Source: Pyropia yezoensis
Taxonomy: Eukaryota; Rhodophyta; Bangiophyceae; Bangiales; Bangiaceae
Assembly (NCBI GenBank): GCA_009829735.1
Contig: CM020618.1
Span: 39,609,030-39,673,029, forward strand
Direction of reading: 5' to 3'
Length of the DNA stretch: 64,000 bases
Made by a program: the position numbers and the translations under genes. Positions 52,229 through 62,090 of this stretch are shown in pieces. Below the pieces are notes generated by a model. It was not told the origin of the DNA. It worked only from the letters and a program-made list of their open reading frames with translations, and made no database searches. Each line of letters opens with the position of its first letter. Within the stretch, counting starts at the first letter, position 1.

Positions 52229-54449
52229 AGAGAGGCGGCTGGGGTGCCTCTTGGTGGCGAAGATGACGAGCGGGGGTGGGAGGGAAGAGGCAGGGGGAGG
52301 TGGTGGGGTAGGCCAAGGGACACAAAAAAAACGAGGCAAAGAAGAAGAACCGGTGCTTGGACGCCGGACGAGGCGGCCGCCGACGGCGGCAGCGGCGTCG
52401 GGCGCAGCAACGCGCGCGGTGGCGGCGGCAGGGGCGCAGGGACGTTGCTCCTCTGCCGCCTGGTAGGCGCGCGTAGGGGATGTGACCGAGATGTCGCTGC
52501 AGCGGCGCCGCCCGCCGACATCCATCGTGGGAGAGAGGCGGAGTAGGCAGACGCGGCCACTGCCCCTGGCGCAGCGGTGCCCCGTGTAACGGGGCGCAGA
52601 CCGGCTCCCCGCCTGCCTTTGACGCTTGGCCGCGCCCCGCCCCACCAGCCGGCCCAGCATCCCCAAACGGCAGCGTTTCCCTCTCCCCTCCCCCACCCCT
52701 GGTCCTCCCCCTGCCTCTGACCACCTGCCTGTCTGCCCCGGCTGCCGGACCATGCCACCACCGTCCCCCATCTCCCCCCCCTTGACCTCCTCCTTGCCTC
52801 TGCCCACCTGCCCGTTCTCCCACCTGCCGGCCAATGCCTCCACCCTCTTAACTCCCCCCCCAATGCCAGCTCTTCCACCACCTGCCGGCGTGACCACCAC
52901 CACCACCACCGCCACCAGCACCAGCACCACCAGCACCACCACCACCTCTTCGCACAGCAGCGGCGGGCGAGAGCGTGCCACCTCCGCCCCAACCCCCACC
53001 ACCCCCTCATCCCCCACCCCCATCGCCCCCCCCCAACCCACTCCCCCCACGGCTGCAGCAGAGCCACCCACCACGATACGTGCCACGTTACCAACCGCCC
53101 AACCTGCACGCACAAGCGCCTGCCAGCCAGCCTGCACACCCGCCACCACCCCCACCCCCCTCCCCCCCTTCCCCCTCCCCCCAAGAACCAAATGACAACG
53201 GGCAGAGGGGAATGGCAAGCAGCCCACGACCCCAGCCGCGCACGCCCGTCCCCACCCCCCGCTCCGCTGCCCGCCGTTTGGTGGCAGGGGCGGGACGGAG
53301 GGGGAGGATCGCCTGGCGGGTGGGAGTGGGGGGGGGGAGGGGAGGGGGGGGGGGGGACGCCCCGCTCCACACGACCCGCCGCCCCCGCGTGACTGAAGAC
53401 TCGATCAGCGCTACGCCTCGGGACACGCATCCGCTGGACGCGCCCGGACGAGCACGCGGCCGTGAGGATCGGGGAGCGGCCTCCGCAAAAGACTGCACGC
53501 GACGCGGTCGGGCGGTCGTTGCCGGGATGATCCGCGCGCCACCTGTATGAACATATATAGCCGCCGGGCGTGCGAAGCACAGGCTGTGCCGCGGTGAAAA
53601 CCGCTCCCTCCCTACCACGCCCCCACCCCCGTCCCCCCTCTCTCTCCCCCCCTGACCTTCCCGCACCCGCGGCCCCGCCTCCCCCCTCCCCCACCACCCG
53701 CCACCCGCCACCCCCGCTGCGCATTGCCCTCCCCAACCCCCCCCCCCCCCCCCCCCCCCCCCTTGCTTTTTCTTCCACCGTTTTCGGTGCGCCCTGGCCA
53801 GGCCGCCGCTCCCTTCCCTCCCCCCCGTATTTTTCCTCCCCCTCCTTCCCCCGCCCCTCCTCCCGCTCCTTCCTCCGTTCTCCCCCCTTCTCCCCCCCTC
53901 TTCTCTGCCGGTCGCCCCCGTTACCGCGCCGCTGCGCGCGCATTGGCGGGGGGGGGGGAACGCCGCCTCCCGTCCAGCCGCCCCCGCCGCCCCCGCCGCC
54001 GCCGCCGCCGCGCCGTGCCGTGCCGCGCGTGTCGGCCGCCTCCCCCTCCCGCTGCCACCGCCGCGGCGCGTGGGGCGGGGCGGCGGCTGCGGCGGCGGCG
54101 GCGGCGGCACGTGCGTGGCACGCGCTTGCGTGCGCGTCTGGTGGGCGCGCCGCGCGGCGGTTCGTTGGAGGTGGCCGGCGGGGCGTCCTGCCGTCCGCGC
54201 GCCTCGCTCCCCCCCGCGCTCCGGCCCCCTGCTCCCTGAGCCATTGTTCTGGCTCGCCTCTCTCCCCGCCCTCCTTCCGCCCACCTGCCCTTCCCCCCCC
54301 GGGGACTGTCCACCCTGACGGCCTGGCGGTGGGGTGACCGCCCGCGGGGCGCCCGCGACGAGCGTGCCCCCCACCCCTTCAAGGCGGCGGCTCCCCACCC
54401 TTTTGGTCGGCCTTCCCCTCCCCCGCGCACCCCCCCCCGCCCCGCTGCC
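52229..54449. other. Region without a supportable gene
   Basis: Long open frames on both strands are low complexity. A 26-C run lies at 53737-53762 and a CAC/ACC microsatellite near 52890-52945. A TATATA element occurs at 53554-53559 (ACATATATAGCC), about 890 bp before the GTPase start, and could mark a promoter. Confidence 0.4.
53554..53559. promoter_or_regulatory. Possible TATA element
   Basis: TATATA within ATGAACATATATAGCCGCCG stands out in a very GC-rich stretch. The distance to the next start codon is long, so assignment to that gene is tentative. Confidence 0.25.
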
Positions 54450-55378
54450 ATGTTCTCCCTCCTGTCTGGCTTTTACCGCGCCCTCACCGCCCGCCCCACC
54501 GCGACGGTGCTGCTGGTGGGCCCCGGCGGGACGGGCAAGTCCACCCTCCTCCGCCGGCTGGCGCACACCTACCCCCCCGCCGGCGCCGCCAGCAGTGGCG
54601 GCAGGGGGGGTGGGGGCGGCGGCGGCGGCGGCGGCGGGGGGGTGCCACCCGCGCCCACCGCGGCGGCGCCCCCGCCGCCAACGGTGGGCCTCAACGTGGG
54701 TGTCCTCCCCATGGGGGGCGTCGACGTGACCGTGTGGGACCTGGGGGGGGGGGGGGGCTCCGGGGGCTGTGGAAGGCCTACGCGCCGGACGCGGGGGGCG
54801 TCATTTTTGTTGTGGACGGCGGCCACCTGCCGGGGGGGGGGGGGGGGGGGGGCGTCCCGTCTGTAGATGGTGGCACGTCTGGCGGGGGGGGGGGGGCTGG
54901 CGACGGCGGCCGCGGCGGCGGGGGGGGGAGTGGTGGCGGTGGCGGGGGTGGGGGTGGGGGTGGGGGTGGTGGTGGTGGTGGCGGTGGCGGTGACGGCGCT
55001 GCCGCCGATGCGGCCGACGCGGACGAGTCGTGGGCGGCGGCGCTGGCGGCGCTCGGCGCGGCGGTCGCCGCGGGGGTGCCGCTGTGGGTGGTGGCGGGCA
55101 AGGCCGACGCGTGGGGCGGCGGCACCCGCGGGGGCGTTGCCGCCGTTGAGGCGGCGCTGGGCCTCCCGCCGGGCGGCGGTGGCGGTGGGGACGGTGGCGG
55201 CGGTGGCGGCGGTGGCGGCGCAGGGGGGGGGAGGCTCACCCCGGCGTCGCTCAGCCGCTGGGGCGCCATCCGCGTGACGGCTGCGAGTGGCCTGACGGGG
55301 GAGGGGGTGGCCGACGGCTTTGAGTGGCTGGTGGGGGAGGTGACACAGCAGGCGGCGGTGATCGCGGGGGGGGGGTAG
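54450..55378 (+). CDS. ARFRP1-like small GTPase, frame broken in a G-run
   Basis: The ATG at 54450 opens MFSLLSGFYRAL, the typical ARFRP1 start, which lacks the Gly2 myristoylation site of other ARFs. The P-loop is LLVGPGGTGKST, the switch I region reads PTVGLNVGVLPMG, and VTVWDLGG is the start of the G3 motif. At that point a run of 15 G (54743-54757) intervenes and the continuation (LRGLWKAYAPDAGGVIFVVD) is in another frame. The G4 motif appears as VAGKADAW, so the usual Asn of NKxD is Gly. A long Gly run replaces the variable loop between them. ARFRP1 works at the trans-Golgi upstream of ARL1. Either a homopolymer count error or a true frameshift explains the break. Confidence 0.65.
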
Positions 55379-57038
55379 GGGAGGGGAGGGCGCCCCACCC
55401 CCGGGGGGGGGTTGACGGGCGGGGTGGGTGGGTGGAAGGGGAGGGGGCAGGAGGGCAAGGGGCACGGGCGCGGTTTTCCTGATTGCTTTGCTTGTGCCTC
55501 GCTCTCGACGGGCGCCGCGTCCTGTGGTGGCGTCATGCGGCGGGCGGGGCGCCATTCGTGATGGACAGGGCGTGGGCGGCGGCGCTGGCGGTGCCGGCTG
55601 ATTGCTGTGAGGGAACTGGGCGGGAAGGGGTGTGCCTTGGAGGGCGTCCTATGGATGGGGGTTGGGTGGATCGGGTTCTGGGGCACTCCCTGGGACGGCC
55701 GCAGCATGGCGGCACGACGCGGGACGCCTTCTGTTGGGGCCGCGGGGGATGGGGCAGTGCCTGCCGTCGCTGGTCGCGACGGCCCGCGCACCACCACGAG
55801 ACGCGGGGGACCGGCGGCGACGCCACTGCAGCGCACTTAGACCGTGTCGTGGGGGGGAGTTGCCCATTCCTCCCCGTGGGGCCCTTTCCCGGTGGTCTTC
55901 CCCCTTGTCTCGCTCTCGCCGACAGGGTCTCCTGGGCCCTGGTGATGACGGCCATGCCACGAGGGCGTACTCCTTCCCTCACCTGTCCTCTCGGGGCGCA
56001 ATGGTTCCGTTTTCTGTCCCCCCGCGGAGCACGCCGCGGTCGGTGGCCTGGGCGGGCGTCTTTGCGGGGGCGTCCCCACCGCCGCCGCCGCCGCCACTTC
56101 TCCTCCGGGGCAGCCCCAACCGCCGTTGGCAGCGGCGGGTGCTGCCGACGGCCACGGCGGCCGCCCGGCGGCCTGCGGCCTGCCGTCTCGACGGCAGCAC
56201 CTCGGCGGCTGTAGACTGCTGCCTCGTCCGCGGTACGTAGCGATTACAGCCCATAAGCGGATCCCTAACGCGCGCGCGGCTCCCTCCCCGGGCTCGTACA
56301 CGAGGTGCGTTTTTCCAACCGGACGATGAAACAAGGAAGAGAGAATATTCTCTGTCCCAGTTGACTGCAGACACCAACGGAAGCCCAACGTGGCGCCTCC
56401 ATCGCACCACGTGTGCATCCTCCACTGAAGAGTCGCGTCTGGATGACAAGAGCCGATTTGAATCTTTGCCAACGCGGTGCCGTTTTGTCACGCGCCTCGG
56501 CTCGTTGCCGCCCCTCCTCCTGCGCCTGTGGGGGGGTGCCAGCCGCCTTCGCCACCGTACCCCACCGCCCCCCCACCACCGTCACGAGCATCTGCACCCT
56601 GGCGAATGCGGAGTTTTAGTCGCTTTTTATGCAGGCTCTATTCGCGAATAATCCGGCGTTCTATTACTTCGGTCGCAAGCTGCAAGGATACCGAAGCCAC
56701 CCACGAGGCCGCCAGTCGTGCGTGCAGCGCGTGATCAAGTGAATGGGATCGTGGTCGAACACAGGTGTTGGAGTTGTTTCTATCGCAATTGGAGAGCTGC
56801 AATGGTACAAGGTCGCGGGGCTGGCGGCTGGCAGCCCGCTGGGTGCCGCCGCCAGCCGCGGCTGGTGCGGGCGCGCCCGCGGCGTCCGCTCCCAGCCGGT
56901 CGCGGTACCCGCGGCCAGCGACCCACGGCGCCGTCGCAGGCCGGCTGCAGCAGCTGAGACGGCCACCATTTGGAGCATGGGGCGGTGCCGCTCGGACCGG
57001 CGTGCTTGCTGGTTGGCGGCGGACGGACGCAGAACACC
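55379..57038. other. Region without a supportable gene
   Basis: The C-terminal side of the GTPase gene is followed by G-rich DNA, then moderately GC-rich sequence. Several frames are open for 150-240 codons without any recognisable motif. It ends where the 110-bp satellite begins. Confidence 0.4.
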
Positions 57039-57868
57039 GCTGAACGCGGCGAGTGCTGGGCGGGGGGCCCATTGTCCCCTGGGTACCACAGCGCGGTAGG
57101 CACCAGCGGTCGGGCTGTCACTCCCCCAGCTGTGGTGTTGTACGGGCTGTCGGCTCCATGCTGGTGCTCAGCATGCGGTTGTTGTCCCCTGGGTGCCGCG
57201 GCGCGGCCGGCTTCTGCCGGCGGGCTGTGACTCCCACGGCTGCGGCGCGGTCGCAGCCGGCGCCTCCACGCAGGTGCTCGGCGCGTGGCTGTCGCCACGT
57301 GTGCGCGGCGCCGCCACCGGCACCTGCCGGTGGCCCGTCACCCCCTCGGCAGCAGCGCGGTCGTGAGCGTCGGCTCCCCGCTGTTGCTGGGAGTGGTACC
57401 GTCGCCCCCTGGGTGCGGCAGCGCGGCCGCCACCCGCCGGTGGGCCGCAAACCTCCCAGCTGTGGCGCTGTGGCGGCCGTCGTCGCCATGCAGGTGCTCC
57501 GCGGGTGGCTGTTGCGACCTGTGCGCGGCGCCGCCACCGGCACCTGCCGGCGGCCCGTCACCACCTCTGCTGCAGCGCGGTACTGGGCGTCGGCTCCCCG
57601 CTGGTGCTGGGTGGACCGCCGTCGCCCCCGGGGTGGGGCAGCGCGGCCGCCACCCGCCGGCAGGCCGCCACTCTCCCAGCTGTGGCGCGGTGGCGGCCGT
57701 CGGCTCCCCGCTCATGCTGGATGAAAGGCCGTCGCCCCCCAGGTGCGGCAGCGCGGCCGGCACCTGCCGGCGGGCCGTGACTGCTACAGCTGCGTTGCGG
57801 TCGCGGCCGTCGTCGCCAGGCAGGTGCTCCGCGAGTGGCCGTCACCCCGTGTGCGCGGCGCTGCCACC
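57039..57868. repeat. Satellite of 110-bp units, about 7.5 copies
   Basis: Unit boundaries fall exactly every 110 bp: 57039, 57149, 57259, 57369, 57479, 57589, 57699 and 57809. Two subtypes can be told apart. Type A starts GTCGGCTCC (57149, 57369, 57589, 57699); type B carries GCAGGTGCTC and TGTGCGCGGCG (57259, 57479, 57809). The order is A-B-A-B-A-A-B, so a 220-bp dimer is the likely ancestral unit. Because 110 is not a multiple of three, the long frames across it are not coding. Confidence 0.88.
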
Positions 57869-58056
57869 GATGGGCAACAGGCGTGACACCCTCGTCAGCT
57901 ACAACCTCTTTCCTGACTCAGTGCTTCCCTTCGTGGTACTTCATGCACTCACCGCCCTGCAGCTCTCTTCACTCGCCGCAATGGAACCACACCACACCCG
58001 ACTGCATAAAAAGAAACACGTTCAAGGATCATCGGCGTGCAGCTCCGGCGCGTCGG

Positions 58057-59643
58057 TCATTGCCCGCCTGCACCTCGCGCGTCCCCAACATCCTCTTTGT
58101 CGGCGTCGTCCCCCTCAGCTTCGTCCCCGCCAAAGTTGGCCAGACCACCTTCATCTTCGTTGTCGTTCTCCACAATCGCGCGAGCGGCCGGGTCCACGTC
58201 CCGAAGCCGGAGGCCCCGCTGCGGCCCCTTGACCTGGCGAAACTTGCCGTCCAGCTCAATAAGCAGCTGCTGCCACAGAATGCGGTGGCCGGCGTTCATG
58301 CCCGGGCTTTGCTCCTCAGGCACGCCCCTGACGCGCTTGAGGTGCTCAACGATCTTGGTCATAACCAAAGCGACGTGTGCCAAAAGGCACACGGGGCGCC
58401 GCTTCACAGGGGCTGTCGTGACCGTCTCCGAGAAGGTATCGCCCGCGCCGACACGGTTAAACACCGCTACTAAGGCGTTAATGTAGGCCTTCCACGGCGC
58501 CACTTCCTCCAGAAGACCGTCGGTACCTAGCAGCTCCAGGGCGTTTTCCTTGGTGAGGATGGTCCGAGCGCGCTTCGCATTGGGCGCCTTGTGCGGCTTC
58601 CCCATGGCGTGGTTGGAGTGCTTGTAGAGGCTGTCCACAAAATGCTTGACAGCCGTCTGCCGGATATGCGTGTGGAAGCTCGACACGGCCTGCTTCAAGT
58701 AGTGGCTAACCGTCTTGATAGTGCGGCCCGAGCGGGACTTGGAGGGGAACCGCACGCGTGAATGGAGGAACGCGCTCGCGTCCGTCGCCGACAGGCTCAA
58801 CTCCTGCATGGTCAGACGCAGTGGCATGCGGTTGTGCCACGAGCTTGTCTGATAGACGCTGGTAGCGTCTGCTGCGTTGCAGAGGTTCTTTCGCAGCTCG
58901 GGTAGCAGGAGGTCCTGAAAAGCACGGGGGTGGACCAAAACCAGCACAAACGGGAGTGTGAGCGAGCGCACGGACAGCATCAAGATGGCAAACGTTAGCA
59001 GCCAAGCTTGAGCACGTAACAATTGTCGACTAAGAGACAGGGGTTGTACCGCACTGCATGTATCCCAACCACTCAGACACAGACATACCTTCACTCTGTC
59101 GGCCTGTCCACGTGCGATCGCGTTCTCCTCGACTTCGGCTTCCCTGTAAATCGACGCGGGAGTCCCATCACCTGCGGCTGTCGCAGGGCTTCGGCTACCA
59201 TGACCGCTGCTTGCGGCTTGCAGCTCCGCCAGCGCTGCCGCCGTCACTCCCTGGGCGCATGTCAAAGACTGCGCCAAAACATTGAAGTTGTCTAGCTTGC
59301 GTGCACTCGTACCGACCACGTTCGAGATGCCGTCTACACTCTTCTGCAACCGCAGCAGCCTGTTGTCAACGGCCTTAAGCCCGAAAGCCAATGCGCGGAC
59401 GACCACATCCCGAGTGACAGGGGGCACCCGGTTGAGCAGCGGCAGGCCGGACGCCGGCTGAGCCGGCCGTACCGCGGCGCTTGGGAGACGGAGGACGAAA
59501 GCGCGCACCAGCCCGTCCACGACGACCGGTCGGGGGCGTCGCATGACTAGCAGCACGAGCAGGAAGAGACCGCTCCGCGCCTGTGGAACGGCTTGCTGGC
59601 GGCGGCACTGCCGGCGCCGCTGCCGATGGCACTGCAGCGGCAT
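58057..59643 (-). CDS. Unrecognised protein, intron-containing
   Basis: The main coding part is 58057-58914 and 59089 upward, separated by an intron (58915-59088) with donor GTATGT and acceptor TTTTCAG. The intron is 174 bp and stop-free, so it is invisible as a frame break. The N-terminus is uncertain: the frame is open from 59643, but a good acceptor (GCTGCTAG at 59547-59548) suggests an exon starting with ATG at 59544 (MRRPRPVVVDGL). The product has a helical N-terminal part (LKAVDNRLLRLQKSVDGISN), a basic middle (RVRFPSKSRSGRTIKTVSHY) and an acidic end (EDEGGLANFGGDEAEGDD). No family is recognised. It lies head-to-head with a Plavaka-like transposase gene and shares its lower GC and introns, so it may belong to the same mobile element. 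Confidence 0.55.
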   Translation of the reverse strand: MPLQCHRQRRRQCRRQQAVPQARSGLFLLVLLVMRRPRPVVVDGLVRAFVLRLPSAAVRPAQPASGLPLLNRVPPVTRDVVVRALAFGLKAVDNRLLRLQKSVDGISNVVGTSARKLDNFNVLAQSLTCAQGVTAAALAELQAASSGHGSRSPATAAGDGTPASIYREAEVEENAIARGQADRVKVCLCLSGWDTCSAVQPLSLSRQLLRAQAWLLTFAILMLSVRSLTLPFVLVLVHPRAFQDLLLPELRKNLCNAADATSVYQTSSWHNRMPLRLTMQELSLSATDASAFLHSRVRFPSKSRSGRTIKTVSHYLKQAVSSFHTHIRQTAVKHFVDSLYKHSNHAMGKPHKAPNAKRARTILTKENALELLGTDGLLEEVAPWKAYINALVAVFNRVGAGDTFSETVTTAPVKRRPVCLLAHVALVMTKIVEHLKRVRGVPEEQSPGMNAGHRILWQQLLIELDGKFRQVKGPQRGLRLRDVDPAARAIVENDNEDEGGLANFGGDEAEGDDADKEDVGDARGAGGQ

Positions 59644-59906
59644 CCGCCTGCCCCGTCAGGGACGCCGGAGGCCCTGCTATGTGCGTGGCGGACGAATCAG
59701 GGGCGCCGCAATTGCGCATATGGCGAATGTCTAGCTCCATGGGAGGGACGCGACCGCGCCCGGTTCACAGGCATGGTAGACGCGTCAGAGGACCAATTCT
59801 GAGCGTAGGGTGGGAAGAGTCCCCAACCCGAGCTCGTGAGCGCCCCCCAGGGAGAGCGAGCGAGCCGTCGCCAGCCGCCACAGCGTCGTCTTTGTGAAGG
59901 TTGCTG

Positions 59907-60372
59907 TCAAGCTCGACAGCATTGCCATCCGCCCGACGAGGTAGACCATCGTACGATGGCAGCGGCATGGGCGGCACGCACGTCACCGTTCACGGCACAA
60001 GCCGAGCCGGCACGCGAAGCTGCGGCCGCCGCCGCGGTTGACCCGTACGTGTCCGTGGAGAGTGGGGACGCCGACGAGGCCACCATAGGATGGGCGGGAG
60101 TCGGCAGGCTGTCCGCGTTCAGCAGCGAGCGGCTGGCACGGTTGTAGTAGAGCCCACGCATGCCCAACAGCGCGGCCTCGTGGGCAGCAACGACGGCCGC
60201 CCCCCCGGCAGAGACTTCCGGTGAATGAAAGGACAGGCTGCTGGGCCCATACTCCAACGACGCCGACGGAAGCAGCCGCGGCCCGGCGGCAGACGGAGGC
60301 TGCACGTAGTCCGAGGGGGGGGGGCCCTTCGGCGCCAGGCATCCCCTGTGCGGTGTCGGTAGTACGTTGCAT
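59907..60372 (-). CDS. Possible 5' exon of a minus-strand gene, frame broken in a 10-C run
   Basis: The ATG at 60372 opens MQRTTDTAQGMPGAEGPPP. After a 10-base homopolymer (60315-60324) the natural-looking continuation SDYVQPPSAAGPRLLPSASL and later LGMRGLYYNRASRSLLN is in another frame, as if one base too many were present. The frame ends at 59907. It may be the start of the gene at 58057-59643 or a separate Ser/Pro-rich protein; I could not connect the two with a convincing splice. Confidence 0.3.
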
Positions 60373-62090
60373 GATGCGGACAGGGGAGAGCCAGACAGCA
60401 CAGAGAAGTTGCAGTGACAAGGTGAGCAACGAGGGTGGCAGCAGGGACGGGGAAGTGCAAGCGTACGGGATGGTAAATGGGTGCGCGTCGGATATGGCTG
60501 CCTTCGACTCAGGCACGGCACTCTTAAACCAGCGCCCAGCTCCCAGTTGCCATCAGATGCGTACCTGTCACGCAGCCCGCCATTCCGACTCAACCTGCAG
60601 GTGCAGCGCAGCGCGCTCCTCACCGCGTGCGCACTCTGGGCAACAACCGGTTCCCGCAGCGTCGGCTGCGTGGCGCGTAGCACTCCTACGCCGCGCCGCC
60701 CGCTCAGCAGCGCCACCAGCACTCCGCCACACCTCTCTCCGGCAGCCTCATTGCACCGTCACAATCGGCACAGGCACAAAGAAAGGCAAGAGGGCGTCGG
60801 CGAAACGGATAGGATGCAGAGCGCAGCAAAACAGTCAAGACAGGTGCGTGCCCACTCAGCAGCCCCACAAGCACGCCGCCGCGCCTGTCGCCCGCAGCCG
60901 CAGTGCACCGTCACAATCGACACAGGCACAAAAAAGGGCGGGAGGACGTCGGCGAACCGGTCGAGATACAGAGCGCAGCAAAACGGTCAAGACAGAACGT
61001 GCGCGCATGCGGGTTAGGAATCGAAAAGACGAAGCCCACTGCACTTGCGCGCCACGGAGCATGCAGCGCTCGTCACAGCAACGAGGCTCCGGGGCTCCTC
61101 GTGGTGAGCACGCCCAGACGATGGGCCGTTAGGTCCAGTGTGTCAATCACAAATGGTGCGCGCCACGTACCCCGCAAATAAAACGCACCCCACTGTGGGA
61201 CGTCGCCAGCTACTCGCTGCCACAGGAGCGCTGACACGCCGTCACGGCGATCCGTTCGCAGCACAACGGAACAGCACGGTGACCAGGACTCCCGTAGACC
61301 ACAGACCAGCTGCAGTGGGCCAACGACGTCGGCGGGAGCGCTGGGTCCAAGTCATGCACGAATCCCCAAGTATCAATCGGTTTCGTAAAGGCAGTAGCTG
61401 AGCGGTCGAGCCGAGTTCACGCCGTCCTAACTTTTGCAGTAAAAAGACGGGACTGTATCATCTCAATCTAAGGGATGCGCCCATATATTGGCTCTCACAC
61501 ACTGTAGGACGATCTTACAGCAGAACATTATCCATTTCCATGGCTGGATGTACCGAGTTCCGGAATTATTCGTACGCCTTTGTATCCAAGTGGACTCTAT
61601 TTGATGCAAGTACGCAGCTTGCCATACAATTCACGATCTCGGCGCAACGGTTGGGGTTCGAGGACCGACGAGGCTGGAGCCGCACGTCTTGTCGTCTTCG
61701 GTTGTGTCCATCATGCCCCGGCGTCGTGCACGGCCATGCTCGGAGACGGGCCACTGCTTCACAATGGCTGCCCCACCCTGACAAGATACCACGGCGGCCA
61801 AGGTGCGTTCCGCGTCTTTCGTGCGTTTGGCGGGTCCTCTGCACGCAGCTCTTGCACCAGGCGCCGGCTGAGAGGAGTGGAGGAATCGGTGACGTGCCTC
61901 TTTGCGTGGCACCTTCTTGCTTCAGTTGAGGCGCGAGAGCTCTCCGTGTCGCACGCGCAGTAAGATCATCTTATGTGGCTGGCGCCACGGTCTGGTGTAT
62001 TCAGCATTCTCACTGTCTGGAGCTCGAGAGGTGGCCGTGGCGTGCTGCAGTGCTGCGAAACTCTGCTCTATCTTTTTCGCGGCTGCACAG
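60373..62090. other. Region between divergent genes
   Basis: This holds the 152-bp tandem repeat listed below, then moderately GC-rich DNA with no recognisable frame. Upstream exons of the transposase gene may lie here, but I cannot place them. Confidence 0.35.
60700..61000. repeat. Diverged tandem repeat of a 152-bp unit, two copies
   Basis: The words GCACCGTCACAATCG, CACAGGCACAAA, GAGCGCAGCAAAAC and GTCAAGACAG occur in the same order in two consecutive copies offset by 152 bp (for example 60753 and 60905). Identity is moderate, so the duplication is older than that at 25406. Confidence 0.75.

Noticed and set aside
51635-53943. 530- and 740-codon minus-strand frames
   Set aside because: They run antisense to the TMEM254-like gene and consist of Gly/Arg/Trp-rich low complexity with no motif.
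57053-58232. Frames of 220-315 codons across the 110-bp satellite
   Set aside because: The unit is not a multiple of three, so the frame changes its amino acid content every unit; it is open only because of composition.
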